Notes: generated by a model from the sequence alone, not told the origin. 20,210 bases of DNA from JAIRTY01 sp050257395 (GCA_050257395.1 JBLMWU010000253.1:1-20210), one strand, 5' to 3'. Counted from the first letter of the stretch, positions 13,620-20,210 are shown. Program-made: numbers and translations.

Positions 13620-14342
13620 ATGCCTTCCCTGATCGTGATCGCCGCCGCCGGGCTGGCGGTCGCGCTCGGTGCCCTGGTGCAGAGCGGGGCCGGGCTGGGC
13701 CTGGGGCTGGTCGGCTCGCCGCTGGTCACCCTCCTCGACCCGGGCCTGATGCCGGGATCCATGCTGGTCGCCGGGGCGGTGCTGCCGCTGGTGATCCTCG
13801 CGCGGGAGGCCAGGCACACGGACTGGCCCGGGGTGTCCTGGGCGCTGGCCGGCCGGCTGGCCGGCACCTTCGCCGGGGTGTGGGTGATCGCGTCGCTGCC
13901 GCCGCGGGTGCTCGGGGCGATCGTCGGCTCGGTGGTGCTGGCGGTCGCGGCGGTCACCGTGGCCGGCCGGGCCCTGCCGCGGAAGTGGTGGACCCTGCTC
14001 ACCGCCGGGGTGATCTCCGGCGCGTCGGGCACCGCGACCTCGATCGGCGGGCCGCCGGTGGCGCTGCTGTACGCCGGCGGCAGCGGGCCGCTGGTGCGGG
14101 CGTCACTGTCCGCGTTCCTCTTCGCCGGGAACACGCTGGCCGTCGGCGCGCTCGCGCTGACGGGCCACCTGCCCGGCCGCGACGTCGCCATGGGCGCGAT
14201 CTTCCTGGTCTTCGCCGCCGCCGGGTTTGCCGCGGCGGCCCGGCTGCGCCGCTTCCTGGACGGCGGCCGGATCCGGGCAGCGGTCCTGGTGCTCGCCTCG
14301 GCCTCCGCCATCGTCCTGATCGCCCGCAGCCTGCTGGGCTGA
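13620..14342 (+). CDS. TSUP / TauE-SafE family membrane permease
   Basis: A hydrophobic 240-residue protein with about seven or eight membrane helices and the two repeated halves of the TSUP family: GLAVALGALVQSGAGLGLGLVGSPLVTLLDPGL in the first and LLTAGVISGASGTATSIGGPPVALLYAG in the second. Members move sulfite, sulfoacetate, thiosulfate or related anions across the membrane; the substrate here is unknown. ATG 13620 puts the first helix at the N-terminus as in relatives, but has no close ribosome site (GGAGGT is 16 nt away). A GTG at 13578 adds 14 residues and has GAGG 7 nt upstream, so it is a real alternative. It may form its own transcript from the promoter at 13428-13457. Confidence 0.9.
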   Translation: MPSLIVIAAAGLAVALGALVQSGAGLGLGLVGSPLVTLLDPGLMPGSMLVAGAVLPLVILAREARHTDWPGVSWALAGRLAGTFAGVWVIASLPPRVLGAIVGSVVLAVAAVTVAGRALPRKWWTLLTAGVISGASGTATSIGGPPVALLYAGGSGPLVRASLSAFLFAGNTLAVGALALTGHLPGRDVAMGAIFLVFAAAGFAAAARLRRFLDGGRIRAAVLVLASASAIVLIARSLLG

Positions 14343-14423
14343 CCTTTCCCGGCAGCAGGCCGGGTGCGGCCGCGGCCGCACCGCGCGGGATAGGTTCGTA
14401 CCGTCACCGCTGGGGGGTGCCGC
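14343..14423 (+). terminator. 20-bp perfect palindrome after TSUP gene; xylB leader
   Basis: Bases 14363-14382 form a perfect self-complementary sequence (GGTGCGGCCG and its reverse complement), 20 nt after the permease stop, so it may end that transcript. Further on, TAGGTT (14391-14396) could be a -10 box for xylB and GGGGGG (14413-14418) its ribosome site. There is no T-tract, so termination is inferred. Confidence 0.4.
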
Positions 14424-15827
14424 ATGCTCGTCGCCGGGATTGACTCCTCGACCCAGTCCACCAAGGTGCTGCTGTGCCGGGCCGAGGACGGCGCGGTGAC
14501 CGGCCGCGGCAGCGCGCCGCATCCCGGCGGGACCGAATGCGACCCGGCCGCCTGGTGGGCGGCGCTGCAGCAGGCGGGCGGGGGCCTGCTGGAGCAGGCC
14601 GCCGCGGTAGGGGTCGCGGGCCAGCAGCACGGCATGGTCGCGCTGGATGACCGCGGCGAGGTCGTGCGGCCCGCGCTGCTGTGGAACGACCTGCGGTCCG
14701 CGGACGCGGCCGCCGCCCTGGTCGCCGAGCGCGGCCCGCAGTGGTGGGCGCGCGAGACCGGCAGCGTGCCGAACGCCTCGTTCACCGTCACCAAGCTGCG
14801 CTGGCTGGCCGCCAGCGAGCCGCAGCACGCCGCCCGGGCCGCCGCGGTCCTGCTGCCGCACGACTGGGTGAGCTGGCGGCTGCGCGGCGGGCGGGGGGAG
14901 CCGGTGACCGACCGGGGCGAGGCGTCCGGCACCGGCTACTTCTCACCGGCCAGCGGGCAGTGGCTGCCGGAGCTGGTGACCGCGGCGCTCGGCCACCCCG
15001 CCCGGCTGCCGCGGGTCGCCCAGCCCGCCGAGGTGACCGGGGAGACCGGCTGGGGCGCGGCCGTGTCGGCCGGCACCGGCGACAACATGGCCGCCGCGCT
15101 GGGCCTGGGCCTGCAGCCCGGTGAGGTGGCCGTCTCGGTCGGCACCTCCGGCACCGCGTTCGCCGTCGCGGCGGTGCCCGCCGCCGACGCCACCGGCGCG
15201 GTGGCCGGGTTCGCGGACGCCACCGGCCGGTTCCTGCCGCTGGTGTGCACCGTCAACGCCGGGCTGGTGCTCGACGCGGTGGCCAGGCTCATCGGCACCG
15301 ACGGCGCCGGGCTGGCGGAGCGCGCGCTCGCCGCCGGTCCCGGCGCGGGCGGCCTCACCCTGCTGCCGTACTTCGACGGCGAGCGGACCCCGGACCGGCC
15401 GCTGGCCACCGGCGCGCTGCGCGGGGCGAGCACCCGCAACCTCACGCCGGAGAACCTGGCCAGGGCCGCGGTGGAGGGGGTGCTCGCCTCCCTCGCCTCG
15501 GTGGCCGGGCTGCTCGGCGCCTGCGGCGTCGACTGCCAGCGGGTGCTGCTGATCGGCGGGGCGACCCGCTCCGAGGCGATCCGGGTGATCGCCCCGAGCG
15601 TGTTCGGCGTGCCGGTCGAGGTCCCCGAGCCCGGGGAGTACGTCGCGCTGGGCGCCGCCCGGCAGGCCGCCTGGGCGCTCGCCGGGACCCCCGCGCCGCC
15701 GGACTGGCCGCGCCCGCCCGCCAAGCAGTACACCGGGCCGCCCCAGCCCGGCCTGCTGCAGCGCTTCGCCGAACTCCGGGACGCCACGGTGCCGTGGGAC
15801 AGCACCGTGCCCTGGGACAAGCCGTGA
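14424..15827 (+). CDS. xylB: Xylulokinase
   Basis: A FGGY-family kinase of 467 residues that phosphorylates D-xylulose to xylulose 5-phosphate. The ATPase-fold phosphate loop GIDSSTQSTKVLL opens the protein; VAGQQHGMVALD and LLWNDLRS follow; the catalytic Asp is Asp220 in SAGTGDNMAAALG; then SVGTSGTAFAV and the second-domain adenosine loop LLIGGATRSEAIRVIAPSVFG. All are typical for XylB. ATG 14424 follows a GGGGGGTG ribosome site. The gene lies 22 bp upstream of xylA, giving the order xylB-xylA in one operon; no XylR or ROK regulator is present in the window. The C-terminus (ATVPWDSTVPWDKP) is made of a short repeat. Confidence 0.95.
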   Translation: MLVAGIDSSTQSTKVLLCRAEDGAVTGRGSAPHPGGTECDPAAWWAALQQAGGGLLEQAAAVGVAGQQHGMVALDDRGEVVRPALLWNDLRSADAAAALVAERGPQWWARETGSVPNASFTVTKLRWLAASEPQHAARAAAVLLPHDWVSWRLRGGRGEPVTDRGEASGTGYFSPASGQWLPELVTAALGHPARLPRVAQPAEVTGETGWGAAVSAGTGDNMAAALGLGLQPGEVAVSVGTSGTAFAVAAVPAADATGAVAGFADATGRFLPLVCTVNAGLVLDAVARLIGTDGAGLAERALAAGPGAGGLTLLPYFDGERTPDRPLATGALRGASTRNLTPENLARAAVEGVLASLASVAGLLGACGVDCQRVLLIGGATRSEAIRVIAPSVFGVPVEVPEPGEYVALGAARQAAWALAGTPAPPDWPRPPAKQYTGPPQPGLLQRFAELRDATVPWDSTVPWDKP

Positions 15828-15840
15828 CCTGGGACGAAAG
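15786..15840 (+). repeat. 18-bp degenerate tandem repeat across xylB end and xylA leader
   Basis: ACGGTGCCGTGGGACAGC (15786-15803) and ACCGTGCCCTGGGACAAG (15804-15821) encode TVPWDS/K at the xylB C-terminus. A third, degenerate copy (CCGTGACCTGGGACGAAAG, 15822-15840) supplies the xylB stop codon and the AAAGG ribosome site of xylA. Confidence 0.7.
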
Positions 15841-15849
15841 GACCGAGCC

Positions 15850-17013
15850 GTGAACACAGACGCCTACGTGCCGACCCCGGCCGACCGATTCTCGTTCGGG
15901 ATATGGACCGTTGGCTGGCAGGGAGCGGAGGTCTTCGGCCCCGCGGTCCGCCCGCCGATGCCCGCCGAGCGGGCCGTCCGCAAGCTCGCCGAACTCGGCG
16001 CCTACGGCGTGAACTTCCACGACAACGACGTGTTCGACTTCGGCGCCAGCGAGTCCGAGCGGGACGAGCGGATCGCGGCCTTCCGGCAGGCGCTGGCCGA
16101 GACCGGGCTGGTGGTGACCACCGCCACCACCAACCTGTTCGCCCACCCGATGTTCAAGGAAGGCGCGTTCACAGCGAACGAGCGAAACGTGCGCCGGTTC
16201 GCCATCGCCAAGGTCATGCGCAACCTGGACCTGGCGGCCGAGCTCGGCGCGAAGGTGTACGTGTGCTGGGGCGGCCGGGAAGGCGCCGAGTCTGGCGCCA
16301 GCAAGGACGTGCGGGCCGCGCTGGACCGCTACAAAGAGGCCATGGACGTGCTGTGCCAGTACGTCCTGGACCAGGGGTACGGCATCAGGTTCGCGATCGA
16401 GCCGAAGCCCAACGAGCCGCGCGGCGACATCCTGCTGCCCACCGCCGGGCACGCGCTGGCGTTCATCGGCGAGCTGGCCCACCCCGAGATCGTCGGCATC
16501 AACCCCGAGGTGGGGCACGAGGAGATGGCCAGCCTCAACTACGCGCACGCGATCAGCCAGGCGCTGTGGCACGGCAAGCTGTTCCACATCGACCTGAACG
16601 GCCAGCACGGCCCGCGCTACGACCAGGACCTGCGGTTCGGGGCGGGCAACGCGCGGGGGGCGTTCTGGGTGGTGGACGCGCTGGAGGCGGGCGGCTACGA
16701 CGGGCCGGTCCACTTCGACTACAAGCCGCCGCGCACCGAGGACGACGACGGCGTGTGGGAGTCGGCCCGCGCCTGCATGCGCAACTTCCTCATCCTGCGG
16801 GAGAAGGTGCGCGCGTTCCGTTCCGACCCGGAGGTCATCAAGGCGCTGGCCGACTCCAGGGTCGCCGCGCTGGCCGAGCCGACCCTGGCCGAGGGGGAGA
16901 GCTGGCGCGACGTCACGGGCTTCACCCCGGACATCGAGGCGCTGGCCGTCCGGGGCATGGCGTTCGAGCGGCTCGACCAGCTCGCGCTCGAGCACCTGTA
17001 CGGGGTGCGGTAG
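15850..17013 (+). CDS. xylA: Xylose isomerase
   Basis: A class I xylose isomerase of 387 residues, the normal length for actinomycete enzymes, converting D-xylose to D-xylulose in the cytoplasm. It has the TIM-barrel signatures FGIWTVGWQG, catalytic His57 and Asp60 in NFHDND, the metal-binding Glu in EPKPNEPRGD, NPEVGHEEMA, the Asp cluster in HIDLNGQHGPRYDQDLRFG, and FDYKP. All metal ligands are visible. The GTG start at 15850 has AAAGG 8 nt upstream. It is co-transcribed with xylB, so its product feeds straight to the kinase and the pentose phosphate pathway. Confidence 0.97.
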   Translation: MNTDAYVPTPADRFSFGIWTVGWQGAEVFGPAVRPPMPAERAVRKLAELGAYGVNFHDNDVFDFGASESERDERIAAFRQALAETGLVVTTATTNLFAHPMFKEGAFTANERNVRRFAIAKVMRNLDLAAELGAKVYVCWGGREGAESGASKDVRAALDRYKEAMDVLCQYVLDQGYGIRFAIEPKPNEPRGDILLPTAGHALAFIGELAHPEIVGINPEVGHEEMASLNYAHAISQALWHGKLFHIDLNGQHGPRYDQDLRFGAGNARGAFWVVDALEAGGYDGPVHFDYKPPRTEDDDGVWESARACMRNFLILREKVRAFRSDPEVIKALADSRVAALAEPTLAEGESWRDVTGFTPDIEALAVRGMAFERLDQLALEHLYGVR

Positions 17014-17135
17014 GGCCCTGGCCCTGGCCGGTCGCTGGCGGAGCGCGGGGACGGGTCAGGCTGGGCCGTGGTACCGCTGCCCCGCGCGCAGCGGACCGCG
17101 GGCCCGCGCTGCGGGGCCCGCGGCCGCGCCCGTCC
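17014..17135. terminator. Strong inverted repeat between convergent xylA and DUF397 genes
   Basis: CCGCGGGCCC (17096-17105) and GGGCCCGCGG (17114-17123) form a perfect 10-bp stem with an 8-nt loop, 83 bp after xylA and 13 bp from the stop of the convergent DUF397 gene. Its position suits a bidirectional terminator, but it has no T-tract. The rest of the gap shows nothing else. Confidence 0.55.
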
Positions 17136-17342
17136 TCACCTGGGGCCGGGCCCGCCCTCCCGCACGCCTTCGACGAAGGCGTGCCAGTCGGCGGGGGAGA
17201 AGTGCAGCGCCGGCCCGCCGCGGTCCTTGGAGTCACGGACCGCGACCGCGCCTGCCATCGTGGTGGCGACCTCGACGCAGTCGCCATTGGCGCCGCTGTA
17301 GCTGCTGGTGCGCCATTCGGCACCTGCCCGGTGTAGTGCCAT
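17136..17342 (-). CDS. DUF397 domain protein
   Basis: A 68-residue protein that is nearly all DUF397: AEWRTSSYSGANGDCVEVA, then VAVRDSKDRGGPALHFSPADWHAFVEGV. These small proteins occur in large numbers in actinomycetes, next to XRE regulators such as the one just upstream, and are thought to act with them in development; their biochemical role is not established. ATG 17342 has AAGGAAGGG upstream on the minus strand. An in-frame GTG at 17384 would overlap the regulator's stop by 4 nt (GTGA) and add 14 residues; translational coupling makes that start possible too. Confidence 0.9.
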   Translation of the reverse strand: MALHRAGAEWRTSSYSGANGDCVEVATTMAGAVAVRDSKDRGGPALHFSPADWHAFVEGVREGGPGPR

Positions 17343-17380
17343 TCTTGGCCCTTCCTTTCGGATCATTTCTCTCATTTCGG

Positions 17381-18244
17381 TCACCCGTACCGCAGCCAGT
17401 AGGTCTTCAGGAACGCCCGGGTGTCGTCGGGGGAATAGGCGTCGCTCTGTATCGAGTCCCAGAAGTCCTCATATGCCCGGATCTCCTCCGGGGTTTCCAG
17501 GAAGAGCGAGCTGGTGGGATGCTCCAGGTAGACCACGCCAAGGTCGCCCGGGTCGAGGAAAGTGATCATGGTGAAAGGCCCGACCATGGACGGGTGGGCG
17601 CCGCTGTCAAACGGCAGCACCTGAATGGCCACGTTCGCCCGGTCGCGCTCGGCCATCAGGTATTCAAGCTGCTCACGCATGACGTCCGGGCCGCCCACCC
17701 GGCGGCGCAGCACCGCCTCGTTGAGCACGACCCTGACCCGGGGCGGGGGCGGCTCCTGGCGGGCCAGCACCGACTGGCGCTCCAGCCGGACCTCCACCCG
17801 GCGGTCGATCTCGGCGGCGGTGTCGCTCTTGCGCCCGGCCCGGATCACCGCCCGCGCATAGCCCGGGGTCTGGAGTAACCCCGGGACGACTTCAGGCTGG
17901 TAGGAGCGGATAGTGGCGGCCTCGGCCTCGACCGCGATCAGGTCCCCGTACTCGCTCGGGATGACGTGCCGCGGGTAGGACTGCCACCAGCCGCGCTCGT
18001 TCGCGTAGCGGGCCAGCTCGGCCAGGCGGTCCCGGTACCCCTCGTCGTCGGCGCCGTACACGTCGAGCAGCTTGCGCAGGTCGGCCGCGCCGATCCCGAG
18101 CTGGCGGGTCTCGATGCGGGAAATTCGCGACGGCTGCCAGCTGAGTTTCTCGGCGACCTCGCTGATCGACAGCCCCGACTGGTCGCGCAAACGGCGCAGT
18201 TCAGCGGCGAGACGGCGGCGGCGCAGGCTTGGTGAGGCCGGCAT
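17381..18244 (-). CDS. XRE family regulator with DUF5753-type C-terminal domain
   Basis: A 287-residue regulator. Residues about 7-62 are a helix-turn-helix (LRRLRDQSGLSISEVAEKLSWQPSRISRIE) and residues about 100-280 the DUF5753-type domain (SYQPEVVPGLLQTPGYARAVI, then RVRVVLNEAVLRRRVGG, then IQVLPFDSGAHPSMVGPFTMITF). This is the WhiJ-like architecture found in Streptomyces and relatives. The ATG at 18244 fits the family start; a GGAG lies about 12 nt upstream, so initiation is not optimal. An open frame reaches 18451 but that part is not family sequence. DUF397 follows on the same strand and an HATPase gene is divergent. Confidence 0.93.
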   Translation of the reverse strand: MPASPSLRRRRLAAELRRLRDQSGLSISEVAEKLSWQPSRISRIETRQLGIGAADLRKLLDVYGADDEGYRDRLAELARYANERGWWQSYPRHVIPSEYGDLIAVEAEAATIRSYQPEVVPGLLQTPGYARAVIRAGRKSDTAAEIDRRVEVRLERQSVLARQEPPPPRVRVVLNEAVLRRRVGGPDVMREQLEYLMAERDRANVAIQVLPFDSGAHPSMVGPFTMITFLDPGDLGVVYLEHPTSSLFLETPEEIRAYEDFWDSIQSDAYSPDDTRAFLKTYWLRYG

Positions 18245-18298
18245 GACGGCGGCAGTCTCCGATCCTTTTTTGTGCAAATGCCCCTCAATGGCTTGCGT

Positions 18299-18328
18299 TT
18301 GCGGGGGAAGTTGCACCAGGATTATACT
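18299..18328. promoter_or_regulatory. Overlapping divergent -10 boxes between XRE regulator and HATPase gene
   Basis: ATTATACT (18321-18328) contains TATAAT on the minus strand (18321-18326) and TATACT on the plus strand (18323-18328). The plus-strand box has TTGCGG 18 nt upstream (18299-18304). The minus-strand box lacks a clear -35. Start sites in both directions would compete for the same DNA. Confidence 0.5.
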
Positions 18329-18408
18329 CGCGGGTAACGAGGGATCGCAGCAGACGGCGCAACCTGGCAAATGGGCCGGTTGACGCCCCCAGCGGCGGGA
18401 GGGTGACC

Positions 18409-18507
18409 GTGGCCGGAGTCCACCGGGTGCGTCCTGCGGGCGCCCCGGCACCGGTGGCCGCCGGCCGGGCCCGGCTCACCGCGCACGGGCGGGCGGCGGG
18501 CTGCTGA
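18409..18507 (+). CDS. Possible 32-residue upstream ORF, stop abutting HATPase start
   Basis: GTG 18409 has a good GGGAGGG site 5 nt upstream and opens 32 G/C-biased codons ending in TGA 18505-18507, directly before the HATPase ATG in the same frame. It may be a coupled leader peptide. It may instead be the true 5' end of the HATPase gene, cut off by a nonsense mutation. I do not recognise the peptide. Confidence 0.3.
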   Translation: MAGVHRVRPAGAPAPVAAGRARLTAHGRAAGC

Positions 18508-19056
18508 ATGGCCGCTCTGGAGGCGCTGCCCCGGCAGCGGCGGCACGCCGCAGCCCGGGCTGACGGGCAGCACTACGCCACCGTCACCGAGCTGCGGGAG
18601 GTGCGGGAGAGTGCGCCGCCGCGGCCGCAGCCGCCTCCGCACCCGGACATCGACCTCGCGGCCGGCTGGCCGCTGCTGGACTACCTCGAGTTCGGCGCCC
18701 TGCCGGGCGCGGTCCCGTGCGGCCGCCTGCACACCCGCCACATCCTGTGGGAGTGGCGGCTGACCGGCCTGGCCGACAGCGTTGAGCTGGCGGTCTCCGA
18801 ACTGCTGACCAACGCGGTGGCGGCCTCCTGGGGGGACTGCATCCTCCCGGTCCGGCTGTGGCTGCTGTCCGACGCCGCCCGGCTGCTGGTGCTGGTCTGG
18901 GACACCAACCAGCTCCCCCCGCTGCGCAGCGCCGCCGGTGAGGACTCCGAGAGCGGCCGCGGGCTGATGCTGGTGGACGCCGTGTGCTCGCGGTGGGACT
19001 GGTACCCGGACCCGGACCGCAAGGGCAAGGTGGTCTGGGCGCTCTGCGAGCCCTGA
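18508..19056 (+). CDS. HATPase_c ATP-binding protein (RsbW/anti-sigma-like)
   Basis: A 182-residue protein with a histidine-kinase-like ATPase fold and no histidine phosphotransfer domain. Its N box is LAVSELLTNAVAAS, the G1 region is VLVWDTNQLPP, and the G2 region is ESGRGLMLVDAVCSRWDW. Such proteins in actinomycetes are usually regarded as anti-sigma-factor-like kinases and accompany XRE/DUF397 pairs. The first about 55 residues are Pro/Arg-rich. The ATG follows an in-frame TGA immediately and has only GGCGGG as a ribosome site. The partner sigma or anti-anti-sigma factor is not in the window. Confidence 0.9.
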   Translation: MAALEALPRQRRHAAARADGQHYATVTELREVRESAPPRPQPPPHPDIDLAAGWPLLDYLEFGALPGAVPCGRLHTRHILWEWRLTGLADSVELAVSELLTNAVAASWGDCILPVRLWLLSDAARLLVLVWDTNQLPPLRSAAGEDSESGRGLMLVDAVCSRWDWYPDPDRKGKVVWALCEP

Positions 19057-19067
19057 GCCGGGCGCGG

Positions 19068-19364
19068 CTACCCCGGCCCCGGCCGCGCGTCCCGGATGGC
19101 CAGCCCGGGCCGGGCCGCCACCGCCAGCCGCCGGGTCCGCTCCCAGCACTCCGCGCACATGGCGAACGACCGGCCCCAGCATTCCGGCCACAGCGTGCCA
19201 GGGCCGTGGGCGTGCCCGCCCGGGCCGGCGAGCTGCCCGAACGTGACGATGACGGCGGCCTGGCGGCCGCTGCCGCGGTGCTGCCGGTCCGCGCACAGGG
19301 CACGGCTGCCCGGCGCGGACAGCAGGATCTCGTCCGGGCCCGGCGGGCGGGGAAGGGTCATCAT
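19068..19364 (-). CDS. Small Cys/His-containing hypothetical protein
   Basis: A 98-residue reading frame with strong third-position G/C bias and an AAGGA site upstream of two successive ATG codons (19364, 19361; the second has better spacing). It has LCADRQH near the N-terminal third and PECWGRSFAMCAECWERTRRL near the C-terminus, including a CAEC pair, so zinc binding is conceivable. I do not recognise the family. It ends with TAG 11 bp from the convergent HATPase stop, and is divergent from the GNAT gene across 151 bp. It is not antisense to any recognised gene, which favours it being real. Confidence 0.6.
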   Translation of the reverse strand: MMTLPRPPGPDEILLSAPGSRALCADRQHRGSGRQAAVIVTFGQLAGPGGHAHGPGTLWPECWGRSFAMCAECWERTRRLAVAARPGLAIRDARPGPG

Positions 19365-19502
19365 CCGGTCCTTGCGGGCGGGGATCGCGGGCTGCCCACA
19401 GTGTGGCGCCGGGCGGCTGCCCCGGTGAGACGGACCGGGCGGCCGTAATGGTTTCGCCCTTTTTCCGGCGCCCCCGGCGGCAGCTCCCGGCGGCCCATCG
19501 CG

Positions 19503-19518
19503 TAGCTTTCCTCCCGTG
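19503..19518 (+). promoter_or_regulatory. -10 box placing a leaderless start for the GNAT gene
   Basis: TAGCTT (19503-19508) fits the actinomycete TANNNT -10 box and lies 7 nt before GTG 19516, so transcription would begin at or next to the start codon. No Shine-Dalgarno sequence is present, in agreement with a leaderless mRNA. The -35 region is poor. Confidence 0.45.
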
Positions 19519-19995
19519 ACCGACGGGCAGATCGCGGCCGACGACCCGCGGGCCGCGGACGTGCAGGGCCTGCTGGCGGCGCACCTCGCCTTCGCCCACG
19601 AGCAGACCCCGCTGGAGAACATCCACGCGCTGGACATCGAGGCCCTGCTGGACCCGGCCATCTCCTTCTTCAGCTACCGGGCAGGCGGGCAGCTGCTGGC
19701 CGTGGGCGCGCTCAAGCAGCTCGACGCGAGGCACGCGGAGATCAAGTCCATGCACACCGCCCAGGCCGCCCGCGGCCGCGGCATCGGCCGCGCGATGGTC
19801 ACCCATCTGCTCGGCGTCGCCCGCGCCCGCGGCGTGCGGCAGGTGAGCCTGGAGACCGGGACGACGGCCGCATTCGCCCCGGCCCGGGCGCTGTACACCA
19901 GCGCCGGCTTCGTGCCCTGCGGGCCGTTCGGCAGCTACCAGCGGACCCCCGACAACACCTTCTTCACGCTCTGGCTGGACGGCAGCACCGCCTGA
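19516..19995 (+). CDS. GNAT family N-acetyltransferase (YsnE-like)
   Basis: A 159-residue acetyl-CoA-dependent acetyltransferase. Motifs: LLAAHLAFAHEQTPLENIHALDIEALLDPAISFF, the beta-4 segment EIKSMHTA, and the acetyl-CoA pyrophosphate loop ARGRGIGRAMVTHLL (Q/RxxGxG/A type), then VSLETGTTAAFAPARALYTSAGF and GPFGSY. The whole pattern matches the YsnE-type subgroup, whose substrate is not generally known. The GTG start is supported by the family N-terminus and an apparently leaderless promoter. It is followed by the structured RNA region. Confidence 0.92.
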   Translation: MTDGQIAADDPRAADVQGLLAAHLAFAHEQTPLENIHALDIEALLDPAISFFSYRAGGQLLAVGALKQLDARHAEIKSMHTAQAARGRGIGRAMVTHLLGVARARGVRQVSLETGTTAAFAPARALYTSAGFVPCGPFGSYQRTPDNTFFTLWLDGSTA

Positions 19996-20022
19996 CCGGC
20001 GGCCCTGGGCTGGGAAATTCGT

Positions 20023-20052
20023 TTGCCGGGCGGCCGCGCGCCCGGCTAGCGT
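20023..20052 (+). promoter_or_regulatory. Candidate promoter upstream of structured RNA
   Basis: TTGCCG (20023-20028), an 18-nt spacer and TAGCGT (20047-20052) form a typical actinomycete promoter; transcription would start near 20059, at the beginning of the structured segment. Confidence 0.45.
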
Positions 20053-20060
20053 CGAGCAGT

Positions 20061-20210
20061 TGCCCTCAAGAGTGCCTGGCAATAGGGCGCCGGGATAGGG
20101 AGCGGGCCATCCGCGCCCGGATGGCAAGGCGGAGGAGGAGCCGATAGCGGAGCTATCGGCGACGACGACAACGCCGCCAGCCGGGATGCGGGGGCACGCG
20201 AGCCCCGGCA
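20061..20210 (+). ncRNA. Structured RNA, possibly HEARO/omega RNA of an IscB/IsrB element (incomplete)
   Basis: This 150-nt stretch encodes no recognised protein and is packed with perfect hairpins: GCCATCC/GGATGGC (20106-20112 with 20119-20125), GCCGATAGC/GCTATCGGC (20140-20148 with 20152-20160, 3-nt loop), an outer GGCGG/CCGCC (20128-20132 with 20174-20178) around it with an unpaired GAGGAGGA / GACGACGACAACG-type internal loop, and GGGGC/GCCCC (20191-20195 with 20202-20206). GCCGGGAT occurs twice (20089, 20180). The opening CTCAAGAGTGCCTGGCAA and the whole layout resemble, from memory, HEARO RNAs that precede IscB/IsrB HNH/RuvC nuclease genes; if so, the nuclease gene starts just beyond the window. 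Structure is well supported; identity is not. Confidence 0.6.

Noticed and set aside
18505..18507. TGA before the HATPase read as a second selenocysteine codon
   Set aside because: It is followed directly by a plausible ATG, the family has no Sec site there, and I see no GGUC-loop hairpin.
19996..20210. Edge region as a coding sequence
   Set aside because: Short open frames there match no family I know, while perfect hairpins and a repeated octamer favour RNA structure.
1..20210. tRNA, rRNA, prophage or insertion-sequence genes
   Set aside because: I found no tRNA-like cloverleaf, rRNA, transposase or integrase sequence within the window.

Overview
The window is very GC-rich, has strong third-position G/C bias, uses many GTG starts, and carries gene families typical of actinomycetes: an XRE regulator with a DUF5753-type effector region, DUF397, MmyB-like regulator sequence, a PASTA-less Ser/Thr kinase and DUF2000. 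It is most likely chromosomal DNA from a filamentous or Streptosporangiales-like actinomycete. The exact order cannot be fixed from this sequence.

Layout. 1-3721 (+): 3' part of a GH3 beta-glucosidase/xylosidase, then a transmembrane Ser/Thr kinase with an Ala/Pro/Glu-rich linker. 3747-4785: a divergent DUF2000 / Lrp-AsnC pair. 4831-6003 (-): an epoxide hydrolase. 6196-11017 (+): a three-gene NAD-type formate dehydrogenase operon. 11162-11894: a small two-helix membrane protein and, convergent to it, a VOC/glyoxalase-fold protein. 11959-13397: a graveyard holding a 5'-truncated Gfo/Idh/MocA oxidoreductase and a divergent SDR / MmyB pair fused head to head by deletion. 13620-14342 (+): a TSUP/TauE permease. 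14424-17013 (+): a xylB-xylA operon. 17136-19056: the actinomycete XRE regulator / DUF397 / HATPase module. 19068-19995: a small Cys/His-rich hypothetical protein and a GNAT acetyltransferase. 20061-20210: the start of a strongly structured RNA that runs off the window.

Main findings. (1) The first formate dehydrogenase gene is interrupted by an in-frame TGA at 6439-6441, exactly where selenocysteine sits in formate dehydrogenase H. A bacterial SECIS-like hairpin follows, with its GGUC loop 18 nt after the UGA, so this is read as a 646-residue selenoprotein rather than a broken gene. (2) The catalytic subunit lacks its usual N-terminal [4Fe-4S] domain. That domain is found at the C-terminus of the third gene, so the alpha subunit is split and the pieces are in permuted order (catalytic body, then NuoE-NuoF fusion, then iron-sulfur N-terminal part). 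(3) The right edge carries a set of hairpins that I think resemble a HEARO/omega RNA, the guide RNA of IscB/IsrB nucleases. The nuclease gene would lie just outside the window, and this identity is from memory only.

The genes form independent units. The formate dehydrogenase would oxidise formate and pass electrons through iron-sulfur clusters to FMN and NAD+. GH3 and XylBA fit plant-polysaccharide and xylose use. The XRE/DUF397/HATPase set is a regulatory module common in developmental actinomycetes.
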